The notes beneath the pieces were generated by a model. It was given only the letters and a program-made list of their open reading frames with translations, made no database searches and had not been told where the DNA came from. The position numbers were made by a program, and so were the translations under genes. From contig NZ_CP025512.1 in NCBI RefSeq assembly GCF_003491345.1, forward strand, positions 2,711,001 to 2,775,000: DNA of 64,000 nucleotides. The letters run 5' to 3'. The DNA is from Neorhizobium sp. SOG26. GTDB lineage: Bacteria > Pseudomonadota > Alphaproteobacteria > Rhizobiales > Rhizobiaceae. This document shows positions 42,085 through 50,121 of this stretch, piece after piece. Every line of letters starts with the position of its first letter. Position 1 is the stretch's first letter.

Positions 42085-43929
42085 TCAGTAGACGCGCGCC
42101 TTGGGCTCGATCTTGGCGGCTTCGATGCCATCCGCGATCAGCTCGGTGTGGACCGGACGGTAGTCGAGCTTCACCTCGCCCGCCTCGGAAACCCAGGCGA
42201 GCGTGTGCTTGCGCCAGTTCTCATCGTCGCGACCGCCGAACGGGCCGGACGTGTAGTCTTCGCGCGCATGCGAGCCACGGCTTTCCTTGCGCGCTTCGGC
42301 GCCGTAGACCGTGGTGATCGCGTTGGCCATCAGGTTGTGCAGCTCGAGCGTCTCGACCAGATCCGAGTTCCAGATCATCGAGCGGTCGGTCACCTGGATG
42401 TCCCTGAGCTCGCCCCAGATGGCCGACAGGCGGCGGCAACCGGATTCCAGCGACTCCTGGGTGCGGAACACGGCTGCGTCTTCCTGCATGGCACGCTGCA
42501 TCTTGTCGCGCAGCACCGCCGTCGGCGTGCCGCCCTTGGCGTGACGCAGGCCGTCGAAACGGGCCATGATCTTGTCGCAGGCAGCGAGGTTGAGCGCCGG
42601 GACCGGCTCGGCGCGGTTGATCACCTCGCCGGCGCGGATGGCAGCGGCACGGCCGAAGACCACGAGGTCGATCAGCGAGTTGGAGCCGAGACGGTTTGCC
42701 CCGTGAACCGAAGCGCAGCCCGCCTCGCCCACGGCCATCAGGCCGGGAATGATGCGTTCCGGGTTTGCGCTGTCGGCGTTGAGCACTTCGCCCCAGTAGT
42801 TCGTCGGAATGCCGCCCATGTTGTAGTGCACGGTCGGCAGGACCGGGATCGGCTCGCGCGTCACGTCGACGCCCGCAAAGATCTTCGCGCTCTCGGAAAT
42901 GCCCGGCAGGCGCTCGTGCAGGACGGCCGGATCCAGATGGTCGAGATGCAGGAAGATGTGGTCCTTGTTCTTGCCGACGCCGCGTCCTTCGCGGATTTCC
43001 AGCGTCATGCAGCGCGATACCACGTCACGGGAAGCCAGGTCCTTCGCCGACGGAGCGTAACGCTCCATGAAGCGCTCGCCCTCGGAGTTGACGAGATAAC
43101 CGCCTTCGCCGCGCGCACCTTCGGTGATCAGGCAGCCCGAACCGTAGATGCCGGTCGGGTGGAACTGCACGAACTCCATGTCCTGCAGCGGCAGGCCGGC
43201 ACGTGCCACCATCCCGCCGCCGTCGCCGGTGCAGGTATGGGCCGAGGTTGCCGAGAAATAGGCGCGGCCATAACCGCCGGTCGCCAGAACGACCATCTTC
43301 GCCGCGAAGCGATGGATGGTGCCGTCGTCGAGGTTCCAGGCCACGACGCCGGTGCAGCGGCTGCCGTCTTCCGACATGATCAGGTCGAGCGCGAAATACT
43401 CAATGAAGAATTCCGCGTTGTTCTTGAGCGACTGGCCGTAAAGCGTGTGCAGGATGGCGTGACCCGTGCGGTCAGCGGCAGCGCAGGTGCGCTGTACCGG
43501 CGGGCCGGCGCCAAAGTTCTGCATGTGGCCGCCGAACGGGCGCTGGTAGATCTTGCCTTCCTCGTTACGCGAGAAGGGCACGCCGTAGTGCTCCAGTTCG
43601 TAGACGGCCTTCGGCGCTTCCATGACCATGTACTGCATGGCGTCGACGTCGCCGAGCCAGTCGGAACCCTTCACGGTGTCGTAAAGGTGCCACTGCCAGC
43701 TGTCGGGCGTCATGTTCTGCAGCGAGGCGGCAATGCCGCCCTGTGCCGCCACGGTGTGGGAGCGGGTCGGGAAGACCTTGGTGATGCAGGCGGTCTTGAA
43801 GCCTTGTTCAGCCATGCCGAGCGTGGCGCGCAGGCCGGCGCCACCGGCGCCGACGACGATCACGTCGTAGGAATGGTCGACATAGGTATAGGCCTTGCCG
43901 TTCTGGGCGATCGGGGTCACGGATGCCAT
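42085..43929 (-). CDS. sdhA: Succinate dehydrogenase flavoprotein subunit
   Basis: A 614-residue flavoprotein oxidising succinate to fumarate. FAD motif [16 protein letters not shown] (23-38), the covalent flavin His58 in SHTVAAQGG, substrate-site segments such as [23 protein letters not shown] and RSDMTLE-like [14 protein letters not shown]. The ATG at 43929 has AGGA eight bases upstream, and starts four bases after the sdhD stop; five upstream codons in frame are not used. Confidence 0.97.
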   Translation of the reverse strand: MASVTPIAQNGKAYTYVDHSYDVIVVGAGGAGLRATLGMAEQGFKTACITKVFPTRSHTVAAQGGIAASLQNMTPDSWQWHLYDTVKGSDWLGDVDAMQYMVMEAPKAVYELEHYGVPFSRNEEGKIYQRPFGGHMQNFGAGPPVQRTCAAADRTGHAILHTLYGQSLKNNAEFFIEYFALDLIMSEDGSRCTGVVAWNLDDGTIHRFAAKMVVLATGGYGRAYFSATSAHTCTGDGGGMVARAGLPLQDMEFVQFHPTGIYGSGCLITEGARGEGGYLVNSEGERFMERYAPSAKDLASRDVVSRCMTLEIREGRGVGKNKDHIFLHLDHLDPAVLHERLPGISESAKIFAGVDVTREPIPVLPTVHYNMGGIPTNYWGEVLNADSANPERIIPGLMAVGEAGCASVHGANRLGSNSLIDLVVFGRAAAIRAGEVINRAEPVPALNLAACDKIMARFDGLRHAKGGTPTAVLRDKMQRAMQEDAAVFRTQESLESGCRRLSAIWGELRDIQVTDRSMIWNSDLVETLELHNLMANAITTVYGAEARKESRGSHAREDYTSGPFGGRDDENWRKHTLAWVSEAGEVKLDYRPVHTELIADGIEAAKIEPKARVY

Positions 43930-43933
43930 GGGA

Positions 43934-44314
43934 TTATCCTGCAAATGCGATTTTCAGGACGGCGAAAAGACAGAGCCCGCCGACCACGAGGGAAAAGGTT
44001 GCGTTGAGGATCAGCAGTGCGACCTTCATGAACTCGGAATGGATGTAGTCCTGGATGATCTCTTCCATGCCAAGCCGCATGTGGATGATGCTGGCGATCA
44101 CGGTCAGGCCGTTGATGGTCGCAACGAAGGGATTGGCAAGCGCGCTGACCACTTCAGCATAAGGCCGTCCCGCATACATGATCAGGAAGACCACATAAAA
44201 CAGCATGAGGGGCACGAGCGCGAGCGAGGTCGTGCGGACGCGCCAGAAATGTTCGGTACCGCTTTTTGCCGAGCCGAGACCGCGAACCTTGGCGAGGGGA
44301 GTACGCATATCCAT
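43934..44314 (-). CDS. sdhD: Succinate dehydrogenase membrane anchor subunit D
   Basis: A 126-residue anchor with three transmembrane helices. The family pattern is [23 protein letters not shown], then [15 protein letters not shown], where the His/Asp/Tyr near helix 2 fit the haem and quinone region. It lies 12 bases from sdhC and 4 from sdhA. An alternative start at 44308 removes two residues. Confidence 0.93.
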   Translation of the reverse strand: MDMRTPLAKVRGLGSAKSGTEHFWRVRTTSLALVPLMLFYVVFLIMYAGRPYAEVVSALANPFVATINGLTVIASIIHMRLGMEEIIQDYIHSEFMKVALLILNATFSLVVGGLCLFAVLKIAFAG

Positions 44315-44326
44315 GAAACGATCTCC

Positions 44327-44719
44327 TCAGCGAACGATCAGCACGATCGCCCAGACCAGCACGGTCAGCGCGATGGAAGCCACGAGGTTGGCCTTGGCCA
44401 GCATGGTCGAGAATTCCTTCTCGAAACCGTAGCCGATATCCCACATGATGTGGCGCAGGCCGCCGAGCAGGTGGTGGAACATGGCCCAGGTATAACCGAA
44501 CAGGATGATCTGGCCGATGATGGAGCCGAAGAACCAGTTGACCTGGCTGAAATAGTCCTCGCCCGAGGCCGCGGCGATCAGCCAGGCAGCGACAAGCAGC
44601 GTGCCGAAATACAGCGCACCGCCGGTAATGCGGTGGACGATCGACATCGCCATTGTCGGGATGAACTTGTAGATTTGAAGATGCGGCGACAGAGGCCGGT
44701 TATTTGTCACATTCGCCAT
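44327..44719 (-). CDS. sdhC: Succinate dehydrogenase cytochrome b556 subunit C
   Basis: A 130-residue haem b anchor of complex II. It begins with NNRPLSPHLQIYKFIPTMAMSIVHRITGGALYFG, the typical SdhC signature with Ser27 and Arg30 near the quinone site, and has the haem-ligand region FHHLLGGLRHIMWD (82-95). Three helices. First gene of the sdhCDAB operon; ATG 44719. Confidence 0.95.
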   Translation of the reverse strand: MANVTNNRPLSPHLQIYKFIPTMAMSIVHRITGGALYFGTLLVAAWLIAAASGEDYFSQVNWFFGSIIGQIILFGYTWAMFHHLLGGLRHIMWDIGYGFEKEFSTMLAKANLVASIALTVLVWAIVLIVR

Positions 44720-44762
44720 CAGAACCTCGCGGCGTCGTATGCGGTATGGAGGGCGGGGGCCC

Positions 44763-44787
44763 GCAATGCAAAGAAAATGTGCATTGC
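44763..44787 (-). repeat. 8-bp inverted repeat upstream of sdhC
   Basis: GCAATGCA / TGCATTGC with a nine-base A-rich spacer, 44 bases upstream of the sdhC start, in the leader of the operon. It could be an operator or a leader hairpin. The rest of the 275-base gap (44720-44994) contains the divergent promoters and two GTTAAC sites close together (44961-44976), without other features I can identify. Confidence 0.4.
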
Positions 44788-44994
44788 ATCATTGGCACGG
44801 TTTAATCGCACGCGTGTCGCGCGACAAGAACATTTCAGGTGGAAGGGCAATTTAATCGATTGTGTCTTTCTCAAGGTAAGCCGCCGAATCGGGCGGACGC
44901 GACGTTAACCATAAAATTCCAAAGATTCCGTTGCTATGGAGACCTGGCGGCACTTCGGTGTTAACCTTTGTTAACCACGTGAACGGAGTTCGCC

Positions 44995-45444
44995 ATGATA
45001 GCGAATCGCATGAAGCCTGTTTTCGCCGCGCTGGCCCTTGCAGCAGCGCTCGGATCCTCCGTCGAGGCGGCTGACCGCCATCGCGACCGGGGCCATGGAT
45101 ATCATCGGGTGGAAAACAGCCGGTGGGACCGCCAGGGCGACGGCCGCCACAACCGCCCGGCTGAAATCGACCGGATGATCGGCATCAACAAATCCATCGC
45201 GCATGTCCGTCGCAAGCACCATGTCAGTGACTTCTATGGCGGGTCGGTCGCTGGCTACGATGTGCGCGGCGTCGGCCGGTATGTCTCGCGCGATCTCTAC
45301 TGGGCCAGTGACATCCGCACCGGCGTGATGCCGGCGCCGAAGGCAAAGATCATCGACGTCGAAACTGAGATGGGCGGCAACGCCTTTGCGTCGCGCGCCT
45401 GCGCCTTCGAGGCCGGCGTCTGCGTCATCCGCGGCGGGAACTGA
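44995..45444 (+). CDS. Small secreted basic protein of unknown function
   Basis: A 149-residue protein with a signal peptide (MKPVFAALALAAALGSSVEA, cut before ADRH). The mature region is very basic and His/Arg-rich at first (DRHRDRGHGYHR, then RWDRQGDGRHNR), then has VRGVGRYVSRDLYWASDIRTG and ends with two Cys (SRACAFEAGVCVIRGG), possibly a disulfide. I recognise no family. ATG 44995 is preceded by GGAG eight bases upstream. Stands alone, divergent from sdhC; a MKPV start at 45010 is also possible. Confidence 0.65.
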   Translation: MIANRMKPVFAALALAAALGSSVEAADRHRDRGHGYHRVENSRWDRQGDGRHNRPAEIDRMIGINKSIAHVRRKHHVSDFYGGSVAGYDVRGVGRYVSRDLYWASDIRTGVMPAPKAKIIDVETEMGGNAFASRACAFEAGVCVIRGGN

Positions 45445-45563
45445 GGCCGTTCCGCTCAAGGATTGCCGCCACATCGAGCGGACCTCGGTCGGCCAGGCGG
45501 ATGCCGCATAGCGGCGTGGCCGACCGTGCATGTTCGTTCACGCCGCTTGTCAGCGCTTCGGCA

Positions 45564-45611
45564 CCCCCCCTTTGCTCGGCCGGGCATCTCCCCCTCAAGG
45601 GGGGGAGATCA
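45564..45611 (+). repeat. Palindromic intergenic repeat, copy 1
   Basis: Contains CCGGGCATCTCCCCCTCAAG then a G run and GAGATCA, internally palindromic (CTCCCCC...GGGGGGGAG). An inverted copy lies at 45885-45930. The motif is of the kind found repeatedly between genes in rhizobia (RIME-like small palindromic elements), as judged from memory. Confidence 0.7.
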
Positions 45612-45714
45612 GCCAGAGGCATCGGTTTCCCGACCATCGACGGCTGCGACTGGCATCATAACATTAAACCCTATGCCTCAAGCCCCGGGCCCCGGGCCCC
45701 GACCCCCGACCCTT

Positions 45715-45900
45715 GAGCCTGCCGATCGCATCCTCTTCCTGCTGCTCCAGGTGCAGAGGGTGGATGGAGCTTGAAGCCGGGCCACCTGTGATCTCCCCCC
45801 TTGAGCCCTGAGCCTGCCGATCGCATCCTCTTCCTGCTGCTCCAGGTGCAGGGGGTGGATGGAGATTTGAAGCCGGGCCACGTGTGATCTCCCCCCTTGA
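45715..45900 (+). repeat. Two-copy tandem repeat of ~95 bp
   Basis: Copy A is 45715-45809 and copy B begins at 45810. Both read GAGCCTGCCGATCGCATCCT and continue through CCAGGTGCAG and GAAGCCGGGCCAC to GTGATCTCCCCCC, differing at only a few bases and one insertion. Copy A ends inside the flanking palindromic repeat, so the duplication seems to have used that element. Overlapping minus-strand open frames (LPLKGGD-type peptides) are translation artefacts of this repeat. Confidence 0.85.
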
Positions 45901-45930
45901 GGGGGAGATGCCCGGCAGGGCAGAGGGGGG
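45885..45930 (-). repeat. Palindromic intergenic repeat, copy 2 (inverted)
   Basis: Reverse complement matches copy 1 through CCGGGCATCTCCCCCTCAAG and GGGGAGATCA, with small differences at the C-rich end (CCCCCCTCTGC versus CCCCCCCTTTGC). Together the two copies form long inverted arms around a ~270-bp segment holding the tandem duplication. Confidence 0.7.
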
Positions 45931-46177
45931 TCATCACAACCATTACCGTACGCGACCCGTGGACATTTGCGGGGGTCGCTTGAGCCCATTCAAGCACTTA
46001 GCACGATTTTCATCCCCGCCTTTTCGCCACCCGTTATTCTGTGCCTGCTTCCGTCGCCGGAGTGTTTCGCGAGACGTTCGCGGGCAGGCGGGAGCCGGCG
46101 CTCATCCTTCAAACCGTAACGTGCGGGGAAGGGATGAGAGGTGAAAGCCATGGGAGCGGATGTGTTTTTCAGTGCCG
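45931..46177. other. Gene-free stretch without recognised features
   Basis: No coding frame with family similarity, codon bias or ribosome site stands out. Short open frames here are low-complexity or overlap repeats. It separates the palindromic repeat from the structured element beginning near 46178. Confidence 0.5.
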
Positions 46178-46312
46178 CGCCCTATCAAGCCTCCCCCTGG
46201 TCGCCAGGCCAGGTTCGGTTGAGCCGTGCAAGTGTTCCTGAATATCGGGGCACGCAGCGAGGCGAGGCGCTCACCTGTAGGGACCGGAAGTCCCGAAAAA
46301 ACGCCGAAGGCC
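46178..46312 (+). ncRNA. Candidate structured RNA with 6S-like architecture
   Basis: The segment folds into nested helices. A 5' hairpin CCTGG-TCG-CCAGG (46196-46208) is followed by GGTTC/GGACC (46212-46216 with 46281-46285), stacked on GGTTGAGC/GCTCACC (46217-46224 with 46269-46275) with a bulged T before GAGC. The apical hairpin is GTGTTCC/GGGGCAC (46232-46253). The order GTCGC, GGCCAG, bulged-U TGAGCC helix and apical hairpin recalls 6S RNA, in which CCUGAGC pairs with GCUCGG. An alternative hairpin GGGAC-CGGAA-GTCCC (46280-46294) competes with the outer helix. No closing stem, promoter or ygfA/zapA neighbour supports the assignment. On the minus strand a TTTTTT at 46296-46301 could instead end an RNA read from the right. 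Confidence 0.3.
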
Positions 46313-46365
46313 ACGCGAATGCGGAGCCACAGAATTACATTTAAGAGAGGTTTCGCATTCGCGTG
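46312..46365. repeat. 12-bp perfect inverted repeat with 30-base spacer
   Basis: CACGCGAATGCG (46312-46323) / CGCATTCGCGTG (46354-46365). It directly follows the candidate RNA segment. On the minus strand it is followed after 10 bases by TTTTTT, so it may be part of a terminator. The spacer GAGCC...GAGAGG is AT-rich relative to the region. Confidence 0.6.
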
Positions 46366-46440
46366 CGCTCTCCGTTATTTGACATAACCCGGCGGGAGAC
46401 CGCGCGGGGATAAAAGCCTTGCGGCATCCTCGGCGCCCTC

Positions 46441-46505
46441 CCTCTCCCCTGGTGGGAGAGGTTACAAAATCATGATCTTGGCGTCAGCTAAGTCATAGAT
46501 TTTGT
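46441..46505. repeat. Double-hairpin palindromic element downstream of the methyltransferase gene
   Basis: CCTCTCCC-CTGGT-GGGAGAGG (46441-46461) is followed by a 12-bp hairpin with one bulge, ACAAAATCATGA / TCAT-A-GATTTTGT (46464-46505), then TGGTGAGGGGG. This layout looks like a rhizobial intergenic repeat unit. It lies 40 bases beyond the methyltransferase stop on the minus strand and could act as its terminator. Confidence 0.6.
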
Positions 46506-46544
46506 TGGTGAGGGGGTCGCACTTCCGCACCTCAGCAACAATCC

Positions 46545-47192
46545 CTAGCCCACGAAGCGCCAGACGGTGGTGCGCTTGACCTCGCTGTCCTCGAGTGCCC
46601 GCGTCACCGGCACCTGGTAGACGGCAAGTTCCTCCAGCCGGTCCCTGGGGCAATAGCTGCGCCCGGGATCGCCCACCAGCACCAGCTTGCCCTCCCCGGC
46701 CAGCCGCGAAAACCACGGGATCAGCGCCGCGGCAAAATCCTTGTCGTAGAACACGTCGCCGGCCAGCAGCACATCGGCATCGGTGGCGGCGCCGATCTGG
46801 TTGTCGCCCGTGAACCGAACCTCGACGCGATTTTCGGCCGCGTTCAGCGCCACCGCCGTCTGCGCCCAGGGGTCGATATCAGCCGCCAGGACACCGGCCG
46901 CGCCGGCGCGTTTGGCCGCAATCGCCACAAGCCCGGAGCCGCTGGCGAAATCCAGAATCCGCTTGCCCGCCACCATGTCCGGATGGTCCAGCACGTAGCG
47001 CGCCAGCCCCTGCCCGCCCGCCCAGGCAAAGGCCCAGAACGGCGGCGGCAGCCCGATCCGCTCCAGGTCCTCCTCGGTCTTCAGCCAGAGTTCATGCGCC
47101 TCGGTCGCCAGATGCAGCCGGATTTCCGGCACATGCGGCGGGCACATGAGATCGGTGTTGTCGAGGATGAACGTCCGCGGATCGGTCTTCAA
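46545..47192 (-). CDS. Class I SAM-dependent methyltransferase (NNMT/ETFB-lysine type)
   Basis: A ~215-residue methyltransferase. The N-terminal FILDNTDLMCPPHVPEIRLHLA and LPPPFWAFAWAGGQGLARYVLDHP segments match the small family that includes ETF-beta lysine methyltransferases and protein-N-lysine methyltransferases. The SAM motif is ILDFASGSGLVAIAA (about 80-94), then AADIDPWAQTAVALNA and DVLLAGDVFYDKDFA. The start is uncertain: TTG 47192 preserves the conserved N-terminus and comes nine bases after the EVE gene stop, whereas ATG 47147 would remove some of it. Last gene of a gpsA-YciI-EVE-methyltransferase series. Confidence 0.8.
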   Translation of the reverse strand: MKTDPRTFILDNTDLMCPPHVPEIRLHLATEAHELWLKTEEDLERIGLPPPFWAFAWAGGQGLARYVLDHPDMVAGKRILDFASGSGLVAIAAKRAGAAGVLAADIDPWAQTAVALNAAENRVEVRFTGDNQIGAATDADVLLAGDVFYDKDFAAALIPWFSRLAGEGKLVLVGDPGRSYCPRDRLEELAVYQVPVTRALEDSEVKRTTVWRFVG

Positions 47193-47200
47193 GACAGTCT

Positions 47201-47641
47201 TCAGTCGGTCGACTTGGGCGGGTTGTCGATGCCGCCCAGCCGGCAGATCTCGAAATATTCCTCGTCCGTCACCGGCTGCACCGAAAGCCGCATCGAGGTG
47301 ACGAGCGACATCTTCTCGAACTTCGGGTTCGCCTTGATCTCCTTCAACGTCACGGGTTTGGGCATGTCCATCACGGCCCGGATGTCGACGCAGTCCCACT
47401 TCGGATCGCCGTTCGCCGTCGAATCCGGATGCGACAGCGCACACACCTCGACGATGCCGACAATCTCCAGCCCCTCGTTGGAGTGGTAGAAGAAGCCCTT
47501 GTCGCCGATCTTCATCGCCCGCATGTTGTTGCGCGCCAGGTAGTTGCGCACGCCCGTCCACTCGGTGCCTTTTTCGCCGGCCGCCTTTTGCTGCTCCCAA
47601 GACCAGGCCGAGGGTTCGGATTTATAAAGCCAATAGGCCAT
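47201..47641 (-). CDS. EVE domain-containing protein
   Basis: A 146-residue EVE (formerly DUF55) protein: MAYWLYKSEPSAWSWEQQ, then GTEWTGVRNYLARNNMRAMKIGDKGFFYHSNEG and PVTLKEIKANPKFEKMSLVTSMRLSVQPVTDEEYFEI. EVE domains are PUA-like folds with a pocket that in several proteins binds modified bases in DNA or RNA. The aromatic residues expected in the pocket (Trp, Tyr, Phe) are present. ATG 47641, nine bases from the YciI gene. Close to tsaD (tRNA t6A modification), so a link to RNA modification is conceivable but not shown. Confidence 0.92.
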   Translation of the reverse strand: MAYWLYKSEPSAWSWEQQKAAGEKGTEWTGVRNYLARNNMRAMKIGDKGFFYHSNEGLEIVGIVEVCALSHPDSTANGDPKWDCVDIRAVMDMPKPVTLKEIKANPKFEKMSLVTSMRLSVQPVTDEEYFEICRLGGIDNPPKSTD

Positions 47642-47649
47642 CTGCTGTC

Positions 47650-47940
47650 TTACTCCGGCTTGTTGAAGACCCAGTTCCAGGGCTTCACCTCGACCTTCTC
47701 GAACAGGCCCGCGAGGTAATAGGGATCGGCTTCGGCGATCATGCGGGCTGCGGCCATGTCATCGGCTTCCACCACCACCAGGCTGCCGTTCGGCTTGCCT
47801 TCGTCATCCAGGAACGGGCCGGCAAACTTCAGCGTGCCCTCCGCATCGAGCTTGTTGAGGTGCTCGACATGCTGGGGACGCGTGTCCATGCGGACATTGA
47901 GATGCCCGGGCTTGTCGGTGCAGAGGAAGGCAAACAACAT
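47650..47940 (-). CDS. YciI-family protein
   Basis: A 96-residue YciI-like protein: MLFAFLCTDKPGHLNVRMDTRPQHVEHL, then GPFLDDEGKPNGSLVVVEADDMAAARMIAEADPYYLAGLFEKVEVKPWNWVF. The conserved His (RPQHVEHL) and Asp (EADPY) are present; related proteins may be dioxygenase-like enzymes, but activity is unclear. ATG 47940. It sits 22 bases downstream of gpsA and 9 upstream of the EVE gene. Confidence 0.93.
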   Translation of the reverse strand: MLFAFLCTDKPGHLNVRMDTRPQHVEHLNKLDAEGTLKFAGPFLDDEGKPNGSLVVVEADDMAAARMIAEADPYYLAGLFEKVEVKPWNWVFNKPE

Positions 47941-47962
47941 GGTCTTGCTCCTTGGGTAACGG

Positions 47963-48964
47963 TTATTCAGTGGTGATCGGTCGGTTCATCAACTGCTGCA
48001 TCGCCGTCATGACATCGAGCCGCCCGTCGATGATATCGGCAACGGCGCGGGTGATCGGCAGGTCGATGCCATGATCGTCGCCAAGCCGGGCAGCGACGGA
48101 AGCGGCAAAGGCGCCTTCGACCAGTGTGCCGCCGCTCGCCTGCGCCAGGTCGCCACGTCCAAGCGAGATGCCGAAGCGGAGATTGCGCGACTGGTGGCTG
48201 GTGCCGGTAAGCACGAGGTCGCCGAGGCCGGAGAGCCCGCGCACCGTGTCGGCCCTGCCGCCCATCGCCTGAACGAGCCGCGACATCTCGGCCAGTCCGC
48301 GCGAGATCAGCGCCGCCCGGGCGGATTCGCCCAATCCGGCGCCTTCCACGATGCCGCAGGCGATCGCCAGCACGTTCTTGAGCGCCCCGCCAAGCTGGGT
48401 GCCAATCCGGTCCGACGACGGATAAATCCTGAAGGTGCGGCCGGACATGGCAAACGCGAGCCGTTCGGCGAGCGCCGCATCCTGGGCAGCAACCACCATG
48501 GCGGTCGGCAGGCCGCGTGCCATATCGGCCGCAAAACCCGGACCGGATAGCGCAGCGACAGGGTGACGCGGCAGTTCCGCCTCAAGCAGATCGGTGAGGA
48601 GCCGGCCTGAGGCGCGATCAATCCCTTTCGCGCAGGTCACCACGACGGCGTCATCGGCAAGATAGGGACCGTAATAGCGTGCCGCGTCACCTTGCGCCTG
48701 CGACGGCATGGCAAACAGGACGAGGCTGGCCTCGGCAATGGCATCGGGCTCCGCGGAAAACTGCAGCGCATCCGGAAGCGGCACGCCGGGAAGAGCGGCA
48801 TCATGCACTCGGTCGTCGCGCAGGTCGCTCATCAGGGCCATGTTGCGACCGACCAGCGTCACCGGGTAACGGTTTTCGAGCGCCATCACCGCGGCAAGCG
48901 CGGTCCCGAAAGCGCCGGCGCCGATCACGGCAATGCGTTCGCCAGGCTGCCTTGCGGCACTCAT
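47963..48964 (-). CDS. gpsA: Glycerol-3-phosphate dehydrogenase [NAD(P)+]
   Basis: A 333-residue GpsA making sn-glycerol-3-phosphate for phospholipids. Rossmann motif [16 protein letters not shown] (12-27), [12 protein letters not shown] and [20 protein letters not shown], and the catalytic-lysine region [21 protein letters not shown] 48964 overlaps the tsaD stop by four bases (ATGA). Cytosolic. Confidence 0.97.
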   Translation of the reverse strand: MSAARQPGERIAVIGAGAFGTALAAVMALENRYPVTLVGRNMALMSDLRDDRVHDAALPGVPLPDALQFSAEPDAIAEASLVLFAMPSQAQGDAARYYGPYLADDAVVVTCAKGIDRASGRLLTDLLEAELPRHPVAALSGPGFAADMARGLPTAMVVAAQDAALAERLAFAMSGRTFRIYPSSDRIGTQLGGALKNVLAIACGIVEGAGLGESARAALISRGLAEMSRLVQAMGGRADTVRGLSGLGDLVLTGTSHQSRNLRFGISLGRGDLAQASGGTLVEGAFAASVAARLGDDHGIDLPITRAVADIIDGRLDVMTAMQQLMNRPITTE

Positions 48965-50058
48965 GCCTTGGCGCCCCGTTTGCCGGAGCCGAGAAGCGTC
49001 TGCGCGTGGCTGTCGAGCGGCCAGCGCGAACGCGGCGCCACGTCGAGCCCATCAGTCGGCATGTCTTCGGCGAGACGCTCCAGCCCTGCCCAGGCAATCA
49101 TCGCCGCATTGTCAGTGCAGAGCCTGAGCGGCGGCGCAATGAAGCGGAAGCCGTTTTCGATGCAAAGCGCCTGCAGCGTGCGGCGAATTTCCTGGTTGGC
49201 GGCAACGCCACCCGCGACCACCAGCGCCGGATCCACGTCCAGCGCGCCGAACTCCGCCTTGAAGCGGAGAAGTCCGCGGCCGATGCGGTCGCGCAGTGTC
49301 CGCGAGATCGCCTTCTGGAACGAGGCGCAGATATCGGCCACATCCTGTTCGGACAGCGGAGCGATCTCGGTTGCCGCCTGCCGCACCGCAGTCTTCAGGC
49401 CGGAGAAGGAGAAGTCGAGCCGCGCTTCGCCAACCAGCGGTCGCGGCAGCGAGAAACGATCCGGATTCCCGGTTTGCGCAGCCTTCTCGACCGCCGGCCC
49501 GCCGGGATAAGGCAGGCCAAGCAACTTGGCCGTCTTGTCGAAGGCTTCGCCGAGCGCATCATCAATGGTGGTGCCCCAGCGCTCGTATTCGCCAACGCCA
49601 CGCACCAGCACGAGCTGCGTATGGCCGCCGGACACGAGCAGCATGAGGTAAGGGAAGGAGAGCCCGTCCGTCAGCCGCGCCGTCAGCGCATGGCCTTCGA
49701 GGTGGTTGATCGCCATCAGCGGCTTGCCAGTCGCACGCGCGATGGCCTTCGCCGTCATCAAACCAACGATCAGGCCGCCAATCAGCCCGGGACCGGAGGT
49801 CGCCGCGACGGCATCGATGTCGCTCAGCGAGACATTGGCGCGAACCAGCGCTTCCTCGACCAGTCCGTCAAGCGCCTCGACATGCGCGCGCGCTGCAATC
49901 TCCGGCACGACGCCGCCATAGGCACTGTGCTCGTCGAGCTGCGAAAGCACGACATCCGACAGGATCTCGCCGCGTCCGTCTTCATGGCGCACGACCACCG
50001 CCGCGGCGGTTTCGTCGCAGCTTGATTCTATCCCGAGGATGCGAAGAAAGGTCGCCAT
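48961..50058 (-). CDS. tsaD: tRNA N6-adenosine threonylcarbamoyltransferase TsaD
   Basis: A 365-residue ASKHA-fold enzyme that transfers threonylcarbamoyl to A37 of tRNAs reading ANN codons. It begins [16 protein letters not shown], contains the metal-binding His119 and His123 (NHLEGHAL), [10 protein letters not shown], and [25 protein letters not shown] 50058. First gene of the minus-strand series toward the methyltransferase; divergent from hemC across a 63-base gap that must hold both promoters. Confidence 0.97.
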   Translation of the reverse strand: MATFLRILGIESSCDETAAAVVVRHEDGRGEILSDVVLSQLDEHSAYGGVVPEIAARAHVEALDGLVEEALVRANVSLSDIDAVAATSGPGLIGGLIVGLMTAKAIARATGKPLMAINHLEGHALTARLTDGLSFPYLMLLVSGGHTQLVLVRGVGEYERWGTTIDDALGEAFDKTAKLLGLPYPGGPAVEKAAQTGNPDRFSLPRPLVGEARLDFSFSGLKTAVRQAATEIAPLSEQDVADICASFQKAISRTLRDRIGRGLLRFKAEFGALDVDPALVVAGGVAANQEIRRTLQALCIENGFRFIAPPLRLCTDNAAMIAWAGLERLAEDMPTDGLDVAPRSRWPLDSHAQTLLGSGKRGAKA

Positions 50059-50121
50059 GTACTATCGCTCGTTGCGAGCTCGGATAAACGGGTTTACGGA
50101 GAACCCTCCGGTAACAATGGA

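Noticed and set aside
45671..45997. Small minus-strand frames with LPLKGGD and WPGFK peptides
   Set aside because: They are translations of the palindromic element and the 95-bp tandem repeat, duplicated exactly as the DNA repeats are, with no ribosome site.
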